64,000 nucleotides of DNA from Ditylenchus dipsaci (Eukaryota > Nematoda > Chromadorea > Rhabditida > Anguinidae): positions 124,001 through 188,000 of the forward strand of contig SADC01001323.1 in assembly GCA_004194705.1 (NCBI GenBank), given 5' to 3'. The notes under the pieces were generated by a model. That model saw nothing but the letters and a program-made list of their open reading frames with translations, was not told where the DNA came from and did no database searches. Of the stretch, positions 35,101-45,600 are shown one piece after another; the first letter of the stretch is position 1; every line of letters begins with the position of its first letter. Made by a program: the position numbers and the translations under genes.

Positions 35101-35572
35101 GATCTTAATGCTAGGGGTCGAGAAAAACTTATGTTATGAAGAGTTTTATGTTATGTAGAATTATGTTATATAGAGAGTCCACTTGGCTTGATTTAGAGGC
35201 GATCAACCAAATCGTTTCCAGGATTATGTTATAGGGAGTTTTATGTTATGTAGAGTTATGTTATATAGAGAGTTGACTGTATGTTAAAATTATTTGTTTA
35301 GTGGTTCACCCAAAACTATGACTACTAACGATCCACCTCCACCGCCTCCAACACCATCTACTACTTCTGTGAGTACAGCCACCCCTAAAGCTGCAACGCC
35401 AAGCTCGAGCACTCCTTCAGTAGTGCCGGTTACCCCCTACAAATCGGGTGACACCTTCTACTTTGTTCTCTTCTTGCTGGCTTTCTTATTTTTGGTGCTG
35501 GAGACTGGCTACATTTACTGGTTGCACCGCAAGAATCCTGGACTCAATTCCTTCACTTTCAAGAACTTCTGA
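29112..35572 (+). CDS. Single-pass membrane C-type lectin 1
   Basis: Exons 29112-29157, 29193-29261, 29300-29414, 30944-31349, 35302-35572 (about 300 residues). Signal peptide MHFLSLTCLFGFLAN. The lectin domain runs from YTDFSAAERNCYKHSSHLASFHS through VWTGLYHK, LWNKIDGDDKNYEPNGFDHGGG, EYCAEL, LNDMVCHN and VHVCR. The EPN triplet and LND resemble mannose-type calcium-binding sites, so sugar binding is plausible. A Pro/Thr stalk, a transmembrane helix (FYFVLFLLAFLFLVLETGYIYW) and a short cytosolic tail follow. Exon 2 needs one T fewer in a T5 run to join in frame; intron 1 is only 35 nt. Introns 3 and 4 are packed with mobile elements. It is a paralogue of the gene at 54805-57999, with matching intron positions. 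Sugar specificity and ligand are unknown. Confidence 0.85.
29920..30170. repeat. Inverted repeat in lectin 1 intron 3
   Basis: TAATCTCTAGTTTCTGATAA is mirrored by TTATCAGAAACTAGAGATTC. MITE-like, carrying the CAGGGCTACA motif seen in other inverted repeats here. Confidence 0.6.
30352..30593. mobile_element. TTAA-duplicating MITE, GGGGCATGCC family
   Basis: AGGGGCATGCCC to ACGATCATGCCCT, with TTAA at 30348-30351 and 30594-30597. Very similar to 22109-22340. Confidence 0.8.
30643..30903. mobile_element. CCGTATTTTC MITE, near-identical to 48734-48992
   Basis: Ends CCGTATTTTCTGTAGTAAATC and GAGAAAATACGG, flanked by TA. Its inverse is almost the same sequence as 48734-48992. It ends 40 bp before lectin exon 4. 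Confidence 0.85.
31350..32061. other. Lectin 1 intron 4, first part
   Basis: AT-rich. An inverted repeat at 31768-31951 has ATTTAAACTTTTTT mirrored by AAAAAAGTTTAAAT, and inner GCTACAAATTCTGAGTC hairpins. Nothing coding. Confidence 0.5.
32062..33790 (-). mobile_element. Pogo-like DNA transposon
   Basis: Ends CCGTATTTCCTGTAATAAGG and CCTTATTACAGGAAATACGG, flanked by TA. Both ends carry subterminal repeats of GGGTGCCGGCTTATTA (three to four copies each side). It encodes the transposase at 32258-33602. Several MITEs in the window share its outer ends. Confidence 0.9.
32258..33602 (-). pseudogene. Pogo/Tigger-type DDE transposase, decayed
   Basis: The ATG at 33600-33602 is followed by an acidic leader. 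Then come a psq/CENP-B-type helix-turn-helix (KSYTVAFKLEAIDHAKK, VSRGCIQNWKNK), a second DNA-binding part (LPGGGRPL, ELAIWVRERR) and a DDE_1 region: VTVMLTARSDGKK, LLVWDSFRCHIS, VIPGGCTKFIQ, APDVVWNGPFK, CGITVCHDG. Introns are very short (36-62 bp). Compared with the family it appears to lack roughly 100 residues before VTVMLTARSDG, where the first catalytic Asp (N.DE motif) is expected. Single-base breaks lie in an A6 run near 33530 and near 32968. Probably inactive; whether through true deletion or assembly error cannot be told by eye. Confidence 0.8.
34053..35279. mobile_element. Pogo-like element, TTATGTTATATAGAG subterminal repeats
   Basis: Ends CAGTCCACTCTCTACATAAC and TTATATAGAGAGTTGACTG, flanked by TA. 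Many ATGTTATATAGAG repeats lie just inside both ends. Its right end is 20 bp upstream of the last lectin 1 acceptor. It contains a nested GGGCTCTACCCCATTTGCGC inverted repeat (34270-34733) and a transposase relic. Confidence 0.8.
34737..35075 (-). pseudogene. Relic of a pogo-like transposase C-terminus
   Basis: On the minus strand LTLAEIVAVVSKADAEDPEA, VKEEPVLPVTSGEATAAFKI and a following YVDENTRDPA segment resemble the acidic tail and helical C-terminus of Tigger/pogo transposases. Stops and an intron-like gap interrupt it. It lies inside 34053-35279, as expected for a deleted autonomous copy. Confidence 0.5.
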
Positions 35573-35617
35573 ATGTATTATTGTTGCAAAAACTGATTTT
35601 TCAATTTTTTCGTCATA

Positions 35618-35623
35618 AATAAA
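35618..35623 (+). terminator. Poly(A) signal of lectin 1
   Basis: AATAAA 46 bp after the stop at 35570-35572. Confidence 0.55.
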
Positions 35624-35774
35624 TGGTTCAAAGTAGGATTGATTGATGATAAATTTCCTAATAATTTCACAACTTCCAAAAAGATTGCAAAAAACTAACT
35701 GATGATATTCAGATTGTATTATTGTTCTTACTTTTGACGTAATTAATCAAGCATAAGTGACAGTTAGTTTATAC

Positions 35775-36604
35775 TAGAGACAGAAAGTGAAGACCAAGCA
35801 AGATTCCAAGACAAGATTTTTAGCAGAAATTTTGACCAATACCAAGAGCAAGATTTTTGAAAACTGTCAATTAAGATCTTGGCCGAAAACCAAGATTTAT
35901 ACAGGCAACTCTCGATTTAACGAACCCTTGGGGACCGGCAAAAATGTTCGTTAAACCGAGAGTTTTGTTAAATCAAGAGTTAATTTTAGTCATTTCATTT
36001 AATTACTGGCAGAATAGGCGTTGAAAAAAGCACGTTGAATCAAGAGTTTCGTTAAATCGAGGGTTCTTTAAATCGAAAGTTGACTGTTTTGACAATTTTG
36101 ACAGTTTTTAACAGGTGACCATTTTTATAGCAAAACTTGTGGCTACTGTTTTATAATTTTCACGCACTATGATTCACTGTTCTTGATCTTGTGCTTTTTA
36201 TATTTTTTGACGTGTGTTTCATTAGAGATGCAAGTTTGACATGTTTGGGACGACACGGGACGAAATTTAAATAATTCTTTTCCAGACGGGACACCGGGAC
36301 AGGACATTCTTGAAAAATGTTCACGCGGGATTTCAGGACGGCGGGCGGGACTGAATTGTCCTGTCCCGCCATTTTTTTAATCTTGCATAAAGCCTAAAAA
36401 CAGAATTCAGGTATGCTATGGGCCCTAAAAACGATAAAATGGGTTGTCGGGTGTTTTGTAAATTTTGCATACAAGATTGACCATAGAACCAAGACCAAGA
36501 TTACTAGAAATGACCAAGCAAGATCCCAAGACAAGATTTTCAGTCGAAATTGGGCCAAGACAAGATAAAATCTTGCCCAAGATCTTGTCTTGTTTATGTC
36601 TCTA
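35775..36604. mobile_element. hAT-like element with CAAGATCTTG iterons
   Basis: Ends TAGAGACAGAAAG and TATGTCTCTA. Perfect 8-bp TSD GTTTATAC (35767-35774, 36605-36612). Arrays of CCAAGACAAGAT lie at both ends. It contains a nested pogo-like MITE (about 35901-36087, TCGATTTAACG motif) and a CGGGAC array (36240-36370). Confidence 0.85.
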
Positions 36605-38296
36605 GTTTATACCCGTCTTAAAAATCAGTGCCAGCACATGAATTTTTTTTGTAATTTTGAACCACATTTTGTTACCTCGATTTCTGACCCAATTTATTTC
36701 ATGCCTATAGTGTAGAGGAGGTTGTTTTAGGCAGGGCTTATCGGCTTAAGTGAGGGAAAAATTCCAACTTTCATGGATCACTGTTCGCTGGTAAAAACAG
36801 TGGCAATTTCTACTTTTTTTTGTTTTTGTTTATTTTACAGCAATTCTCAAGAGTATGCGAATAACACAATATATTGTTTGACGCGGGAAGAGAAGCACTA
36901 TAATTCTGTAAAGAAAATTTGTTGAAACTATAGAAAAACGTTGAGGAAAATGCCTTCTTCGTAAAAAAAGTTATTTTTCGGGGGGTTGAATCGTAAATTT
37001 TTTTGATCTAAATGGACGACCACTTGGTTTTGTTTGTACATGGGACATCCAAATGATCCAGCTACCAACATAGTCTGATGCACTACAAAAAAACTCTTGT
37101 ATACAACCTACTGCCAACTGAGTACTATTTAGGTGCTATTGAGCAGTAATCTTTTGCAATAGTACGAAGTCGTATGATTGTAATTATGAAAACTCGAAAA
37201 ATAGCCTAGAAACAGCATTTAACTACTCTCAAACCTCCTTTAGATTGCTCGAATTAGTGCAGAAAACAAATTTTGAAACCTGAGAAACATAAAAATTGCA
37301 CCAAGTGGATGACCAGTTGGTTCGGTTGGTGCATGGATGATCCAGTACAGCTGAGGTTGGATAGTAGAAAAACATTTTGAATAAAGTAATTATAGTTAAT
37401 TGCAGTTTAACGCGCTGGTATGCCCCTTTAAACCAATGAGTGAAAACCGGATCATGCGCTTTAGTCCCAAACTTACCATTAACTTTTACCGGCTTTTTCC
37501 CCACAGCACTGAGGCATCGGTGATTTGTATCTGTTTATTGATAAATACTTCTTGTAATTCAAAAAAATTATTCTTAGCCATTTTGGAATAGAAAGGAGTA
37601 TGAGACCCTCGATCCAAACCCATGACAACATTTAAAAATTGGTTTTTTATATAAATTCCTTCAACTGAACTCTAGTTAATCATATTTCTCAGCAAAAAAG
37701 ATGCGAACAAAGAGTGTTGCTCCTTTTGAGAAGTTAATAGAATACGTAGAAGTTAAAGCAATATAAACCTAAGTACCGTATTCATTCTAATTAGGCAGTC
37801 TCTATTACCCTCAGTCTCTAATAAGGCCCCATCCAAAGGGGTTGAGAAATAAGGCCCCAGTCTCTAAATGGGCGGAACTATTCCGGAATATTCCAATGAA
37901 AGCGACTCTAAGAAAAACAGAAGTCGAAGCAAGTGCGAAATTGAGGGCGAATTGCTCAAACCCTCATAAGTTGATAGTCGTTTAACACTAACTATGAACA
38001 ATTTTACATAATCGGGACAAAAAATAGAGCTCTCATTTTAAAGTTTTACCGGGTTTGTGTTTTGTGCCAACTCTAATGGTGAAATACGAAAATGTCACTA
38101 AGTCTAAACATTTGATCATTTTATTTTCTGCGACAACAAATTACAAGAATGCATGAGCCTGAGCAAAAAAAAAAGAGGTAAGTGTTATGTGTCAGCATTA
38201 TGGGTTTACTAACTGTTAAAGCAAACAAAATATGCAAAACAGCTAAGACTATTTTCTACATTCAAATACTTATTCATTGCTTACTAAAAACTATTA
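36605..38296. other. Intergenic region, fragments only
   Basis: 36990-37330 carries two TGGACGACCACTTGG-type ends. 37408-37432 is a TTAA-MITE tail. 37776-37880 is a left part of a CCGTATT MITE. 36842-36925 (+) reads NNTIYCLTREEKHYNSVKKIC before a stop and follows a TTTTACAG acceptor; it resembles the start of a C-type lectin domain and may be an orphan exon. Confidence 0.35.
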
Positions 38297-38868
38297 GGTT
38301 GAACACTAACTTTTGAGTCCGCCTTGTCTAACTTATATTTTATTTTGTCAATTTTGAAACAAGCATTATGAAATTTATCATCAAAGTCTTCTCCGTTATT
38401 TCCGGTCATTTTCTACAATTGTTCAATTTCTGTTTGACCGCAGTCGAAATCATCAACCAACATCCGCGTAGTCATTGACGGATGCTCTTCTACGGCGTTG
38501 ACGACTTCGGCATTGACGATCCACTTCTTGAAGGCGCCCAGATCTTGTATTGTCTTCAGTTGCTAAATTTTCTGCATTCAAGGTTGGAGAACCACCTCTT
38601 GGCTGTAAAATAAGACACTATTCCCTCTCTTTTAGCTTGATTAATGTTGTCTATGGACCGATTCGCATTGCTGCCAGGTCTCACTCATATTTCAGCAGCT
38701 CGCGAATAATGCCTTGATTTTTTTCACAATGTTGAGTTAGAATAAAAGTTTACATGAAAAAAGTTAGCTAACTTACTAAAAAAACATTGCTGTATCAAAG
38801 ATTTGAATCTAGGACAAAAAGATTCATTTTAGACAGGGGGCTTAAAACTCAATGTTCAACCTAGTATA
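38297..38868 (-). pseudogene. Mariner-like element relic
   Basis: Ends TAGGTTGAACACTAAC and CAATGTTCAACCTA match mariner-type TIRs. Inside, on the minus strand (about 38417-38560), an open frame reads VVNAVEEHPSMTTRMLVDDF, like the N-terminal helix-turn-helix of mariner transposases, and ends at a stop. The catalytic part is missing. Confidence 0.6.
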
Positions 38869-39649
38869 AGAACAATTTTCTTGTAAATAATTTATTTACT
38901 CTATTGCTCTCCCGGTAGGATTACTTTCAACGAAAAAATCTTAAAATTGTAAATCAAAAATGACCCTAACTCTGAAATCGTATTTAAAACGAGGGGGAGG
39001 GGGGGGGTGAAGGGTTATTAGGGTAAATAGGGTAATACAATATATTATAATAAAATAGTCATGCTGCTTAAAAAAATGCAAAGTTTATTTGTTAGATTCC
39101 ATTTGAGCATTTTTCAAATATTTTCTTAGTGATTTATTTTTCATCTTCGTTCTGCAGTAACTTAATCTAAAAATAATTGTCCAGTTTTCGTACATTTCGG
39201 ACAAAGAGAGAACGGGGAGACATTGCAAAGCTCTTCAAAACAATCAGTAAATTGCAATTTGTTCTCCACAACTAAATTCTGCGATAAATTCAGGCAAGGG
39301 CTAGACAATTCATTTTTTTAATTACTGTCTTTAGTAAAGCACTTTGTACATCCAATAAGATTTAATTATGACATTAGCTTAAGACAGGTGAAAATAAAAT
39401 TAACTTTTTTACAAATAAAAATGAGATTTTTCCACAAAAATTAGACGAATACAACAATTTTCGTTTATCAGTTACCTGATTATAGAATATTTTACATGAT
39501 TAAAAAGCTAGTTTTCTAAAGTAAAGAGTTGAAAGAGCTGAGTTAAAAAAAACTCTCATTTTGTTCGTAAAATCACTTCATAGATAAAATTGGATAAATT
39601 TATCCTTGAAAATAGAGTAAGAAAATAACAAAAAATTATAAATCAGTTT
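38869..39649. other. Intergenic, nothing recognised
   Basis: AT-rich sequence downstream of the kinesin stop, with a G-rich run near 38990-39010. No gene seen. Confidence 0.4.
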
Positions 39650-42600
39650 TCATCGATAGTCGTGTAGTTCAAGTTGTTTGGGCGACTCCTGGCACAATTT
39701 TTCCACATCACGGAACATGACTGCCGAACCTCCTCCAGCTGTAGGCACTATTTCTCCCTGAATCCAACCAATTTAGTTTCCTTCAAGTTTATTGCTTGGA
39801 CCACACGCATGCGTAAAACATAAATCTCCCGAAATGAGCTCGCGATGCACAAAACCATATTCGTAATACAGTTTATTTATGCAGTAAGTCCAAGTTTTTG
39901 TTTTTAAAAAATTAAGCTCTTAGGTTTCAACCAACCCCTCTAAAACTTTTATTGTTGTTCAACCCTTGCTCAGTTTAATTTCGGTATCTGAGTTCAAGTT
40001 TTCAGTCAAAAGGTATGACTGTGGCAAAAAGGTGGCTAGAATGGCGTAAAAAAGACGGTCACATTTTTCAGAGCCATTCTAGGCTTAGTGTGAGTGTCAA
40101 AGCTGTAACTAGCAGTATTACCTTGAGGTATTCAGTGCTCAAATTGCCATATTCATCCACCTTCTGTTTGCTTGTCACATATTCATGGTACTTCTGCAGG
40201 TCAGAAGCTTCCACCTTAGTGGTATGTTTTGTGTTTTTGGCGAACTGAGGTTGCAACAAAGTGCCCGTAGGTATCTTGTTGACAGCTTGATGATTCAAGG
40301 TGCGCAAGCTCCTTGACTGCGAGAACGACGGTGTTGGAAACGGGGATTAGCATAGCCAGTGGTCACCACAGCTTTGGCTGAACTGTAACCGAGCGCTGCT
40401 ATAGCACCTGTGGTGTTGGTTGCTGCGAATGAACGGATGATTGGGGCTGAGCAGAGCCGGGTGGTCCTCGCTGCTGCAAAATAGAGATTGATTTAAAGTT
40501 ATGATTAGTAATAGGTGCTTTAAAAGTTCTCGTTGACACATCTAGCTTATTTTTAATAATAATTTTTCTGTTGCAAAATTACTCCAACACATAGTTTTGT
40601 AGCCCTGCATCTCTTCTTTCAAATCGTATAGGAAATGTATATAGAAGATTTTAGAATAGTCATGGTTCCGCTCCAAGCACCTGTTGGGTCATTTTGAAAT
40701 TTCGTCAACTTTTCATCAGCTTAACTGGTCAAAAATTTAGTTCAGAATTTTCGCGCTTCACACAACATCTTAGTGCTATATTGGGTTGCAGTTCAGAATC
40801 CCCCCCCCCCACGGGGACTGATCAGGTGGAGGAGATAACTTCATATTCGTGTTTCTCGACCCCGATTTCATGAGAAAGCCGGTTGTTTTTTTGGTTCTGA
40901 GAAAAAAATTTTTTTTCGAACCACAGGGGGGGTATCATGGTTTTTTGTCAAAATTTGAAAAATTTAAATTGGCGCCTTTTGAATTAAAAAGGGAATAAGG
41001 GCTGTATTGGGAGGGAAGGAATAAAAGGGGGCCACTTTTATGGCAGAACATTATAAATTTGAATATCTATATTCTTCAACTGCCTCACCATGTTTTTCAA
41101 CTGGGCCGTGGCAAAAAAAGACTATATGCATTTTATGGTCAAGAGTACTTCTCGGAATCATGTCTAAGGTAAGTGTGTGCGCGCATCTCTAACTCTCAAG
41201 CCCCCTGCGCCCCCTTCGGGGCGCAGGGGGCTTGGGGGCTTGGAGTTGAGATGCGCACACCCACATACCTTAGACACAAATCACTCGAAAGTGACTCTGG
41301 ATGCATGAAAAAGCATGCATACCAGAGTTTATTTATGCGGTAGGCCCAGTATTCAAAACTATGTTCAACATCTTCTTGTTAGTGGGCCCTGTGTGATCAG
41401 TGGCCCCCTTTTATTCCCTTCCCCTCCCAATACAGCCCTTATTCCCTTTAAAATTCAAAAGGCGCCAATTTCAATTTTTCAAATTTTGACAAAAAAACCA
41501 TGATACCCCCCTGTGGTTCGAAAAATTTTTTTTTCTCAGAACCAAAAAAACAGCCGGCTTTCTCATGAAATCGGGTCGAGAAACACGAATATGAAGTTAT
41601 CTCCTCCGCCTGATCAGTCCCCGTGCGGGGGGATTCTGACTCAAGCCCTATATTGTAGCGCAGTTCAAGAGCTACAAGACCTAGTTCACAAAACATTTTT
41701 TAAAGATTAACGTATTGAGATCATACTTGGACACGCGAAAAAAAGAGCGGCAGCGGCGTGTGAAAAATTTCATTTACTATTTTATTTAAAGAAATTTAAC
41801 TCTCTTTATTATTAAATTTTTGTAACTTCAAGTCATCGAAATTTTTTATAACAATACACTTGGTAATTTAATCGAATGTTATTTTACTATACTAATGTGA
41901 GTAATGAATAAAGAAGAAGAAGAACAGGAATAGTTTAGAGAAGGCGATTAACGAAGGCGTTGGGCTCAACGTTAAGTGCAAACGCAAAAGATGCTGCTTC
42001 TGAATTCCTTCAGGAAGTAATCCCCACACGCTCAGTACGCTTTACTACTGCCAAAATCAGCCGGATTGGAAAAGAAGCCGTAGACATGTACCTACAAGAA
42101 ATGCGCAACGATTTGCGTGAAAAAATCAATAAAAAGACAAGTTAAGCCTCGTCTTCTGCAATCTCTCATCTCATTCAATCTCATTTTTTTATTTAGTAGC
42201 GCAGTTTTGTAACGCAAAAAATAAAAAATAAAAGCAAGTTTTGAAGGTTCAAACAAGCGGCGGAGGTAGCGGCGGTGAGTGAAAACAAAACGGAGGAGGC
42301 AGCGGCGGAGAGTAAAAATGGAGCGGCGGCTAAAAAATGCAGCGGCAAACGGCACGGCGAGCGGTGCCGCTCGCCGCCCGTCCAAGTATGATTGAGATAT
42401 GACTTTTTGAAAAAAGTCCATTTCTTCAAAAAGTAATGATGAAAATGAAAACTTGGCTTTGGTCATTTTTCAAAGAAATTGATTTCTTTGAAAAATACCA
42501 TGTAATCGAGTCTCGATATAGTGTACATCCAAGGGACCGGCTCTAGATGTACATTGTATCGAGTGTCCACTATATCGAGTGCACACTGTATAGAGGTTCA

Positions 42601-45600
42601 CTTTTGGTATATTTTGCTGTTGGCCAACCAAATCAATTTCAAATGTATACTATATCGAGGTGTACACTATACCGACACTCGGCTGTATCTCAACACTTAA
42701 ATTCTCAAAGTCAGTTCCGTGAAATAGGTCTTTTAGCTCTTGAACTGCGCTACAAGATAGAACTAAGATGTTGAGGAAGCGTCAAATTCTGAATTGAACT
42801 TTCGACCAGTTAAAGTGATAAAAATGCTCGACAAAATTTCAAAATGATCTGACCGGTGCTTGGAGCTAAATCATAACTATTCTAAAATATTACAAATAAA
42901 ATATACATACCGTATATTCTCTATTAGAAGGCCCGGGCCTTCTATTTTTCAACCTTAAAAAAGTCGGAAAAAATTTGGGTCGATTTTGAGATTTTTGCGT
43001 GCTCAACCAAAATTTTAAAAGTGGAATCAGGTAAGCTCGTGTTAACTAAGAAAACGCGAAAAACAGATTTGCGAATTCCTTTTTCTAGGCTGATATATAG
43101 GTCCTCAAGGGGGGCCTTTTATTAGAGAGGGGCCTTCTAATCGAGAATATACGGTATCATTTGAAAGAGGAGATACAGGGCTACAAAACTTTGTGTTTGG
43201 AATAATTTCCAATATAAAATTATTACTAAAAATGAGCTAGAAAAGTCGGCGGGAAGTTTTGAAGCACACGTTATTACCATTATGATGGCATGGTAATATC
43301 GTATGGCCTTACTCAAGAAATTTATCTGTTTAAACAAGCATTTTATCCAATTCTTGCCAATAATATTCAGGAACTTTATAGTGTATAGTTTATAATTCTT
43401 CAGACAGCTAACTTCTAGGCTACACGATGCACAGTGAAAAAGTACAAAAGTACCAAAACAAATTTTATTATATTATTAGGTTGTGTCAAAAAGTTTGCGC
43501 CGTTTATGGAATCTGTTTTTTCTATAGATTAAATATTTTTTTTTTCAATTTGACCACTAATTTTGAATTGTAGCTAAGTTTTGTAGCTAAGAATCTTAGG
43601 CACAAAATGAGTGGTCAACTTTAGAAAATTTGGTTATAAAATATACAGGAAAAACAATGCCACAAATTATTTAAAAAAACGGTGCGAACTTTTGACACCA
43701 CATAATAATATGATAAAATATTAGTTTTCGTACTTTTGTACTTCTACACTGTGAATCATGCAGCCTGGATCTTATCTTTTCTGAAAAATAATAAACAAAA
43801 TAAAATATAACTCAATGTAATTTGCAAGAATTGAATAAAATTGTCTTCTTGACTATGCTTAAAAAATTAAGCCCAAATTCTCTTAGAAACCATTGCGGGC
43901 ATCACACCCAAGTTACCTTAGCAAACTGCCGACTACTCATTTTAGGTGTTGAGTTTTCCACGTCCAAATTCTCGGTGCTCACAAACTGTTTGCGCAATGT
44001 GGCCACTCGAGAGGTGGATGGCACTGGACTCTCAAATATCTCAACCACCTAAATTACAGTGTCATCTACCAAATTTTCCAAACTCAGCAGTGTACTATTA
44101 ATAAACCTTTTGCAGTTTCATTCTTTGCTGTTCAGCAGCAACCTGCATCTCCCTTTCCCTGGCTCGAGCCTCCTCGTCCCTCCGCCTACCATTTTGCTCA
44201 GTGTTCTCGTAGCGATACAGTCGTTGTTTCAAAGCGTTGATTTCTCGCTGAAATAGATTGAGTAGAAAAAAGTATCCTGTAAAAGTCATAAATGTGCGCA
44301 AACTGAACCCACCTGTGCCTGAGTCAACTTGGCATTGGTTGTAGCATTGTAGCTATTCAATTCATCCGCATCTACTTCCAATTCCTGAACCCTGGCTCGA
44401 TCCAAATCAGCTATGCATAACCTCTGCGTGATCTTGTTCTGCAGCAAGCTAGCTGAAAAAATTAAGTTTTGTTAAATCACTGTTAATTGTTAACACCGTT
44501 AAAAGTCAAGTGTTTGAAAGTCGAGATTTCACCAGAAAGCTAAGATTTTAAAAATTATATTTTGAAAGTATAGTAAAATGGTTTAAAAAGTTCGTGTAAT
44601 AAATAAAGAACATGTGATTTTAGAAGAAAAATGTTACATTCCCATTAGCGGGAGTGCTAAATTTATTTACGAATGTACTCCAGGGCTAGGGAAAATTTGA
44701 CCCTACTTGGATATAAACCCCCCCCTATCAACTTTTTTAAAAGTGTTTCCAAACACCCTATATCGACCTAAAATGACCTCAGAAGTTCAAAAACCACATT
44801 ATTTTTAAGTTCTGGTCGATGAAAAATTGAGTTTTGGGCACTTTTAATTTTGACTTTTTACCTTTTCTATCATGTTTCGGTCACTGGAGCTGGGCAAAAA
44901 TAATCTCTAAATGCATTTTTGTTCAAGAGTCTTGCTCGGAATTATGTCCAAGGCAAGTGAGTGCGCGCATCTCTAACCTACCAAGCCCCTGCGCGCCATT
45001 GGGGAAGCAGGGGCTTGGGGCTTGGAGTTGAGATGCGCACACCCACATACCTTAGACGCAAATCACTCGAAAGTGACTCTGGATGCATGAAAAAGCATGC
45101 ATACCTGAGTTTATTTATGCGGTAGGCCCAGTCAACAAAACTATGTTCAAAATCTTTCTTTTTACACTAAGTGACCCATTTTTGGTCCATTTCCACCCCA
45201 ATACAGCCCTAAATCCCTTCAACAATGGTCGAAATGGGTGATTTTGGGTGTCCCGAAACTCAGTTTTTTATGGGCAAACCTTTTCTTGCCGTAAAAATAC
45301 TTCTTTTTGCCGCAAAAAAACTTTTTTCTGCCGCAAAAATACTTTTTTCTGCCGTAAAAAAACTTTTTTTGCCGCAAATTTTTTCTCGCTGTTAAAACGA
45401 CTTTCCACGGCAAAAGAAAATATGCGTTGCGGCAGAAAAAAGTATTTTAGCGGCAGAAAAAAGTTTTTCTGCGACAACAACAAGCTTTTTTACGGCAGAA
45501 AAAAGTATTTTACGGCAACAAAAAGTATTTTTGCGGCAAAACCTTTTGCGGCAAAAAAGTATTTCTACGGCAAGAAAAAGGTTTGCCCTTTTTATTGACC

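Larger units (their letters stand above)
40593..43195. repeat. Inverted repeat in kinesin intron, TTTGTAGCCCTG ends
   Basis: Left arm 40593-41705 (interrupted) and right arm 42715-43195 mirror each other (TTGTAGCCCTGCATCTC against GAGATACAGGGCTACAA). Insertions: hAT-like 40784-41647, hAT-like 41722-42390, a pogo-like fragment 42505-42690, and MITE 42910-43154. Confidence 0.7.
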
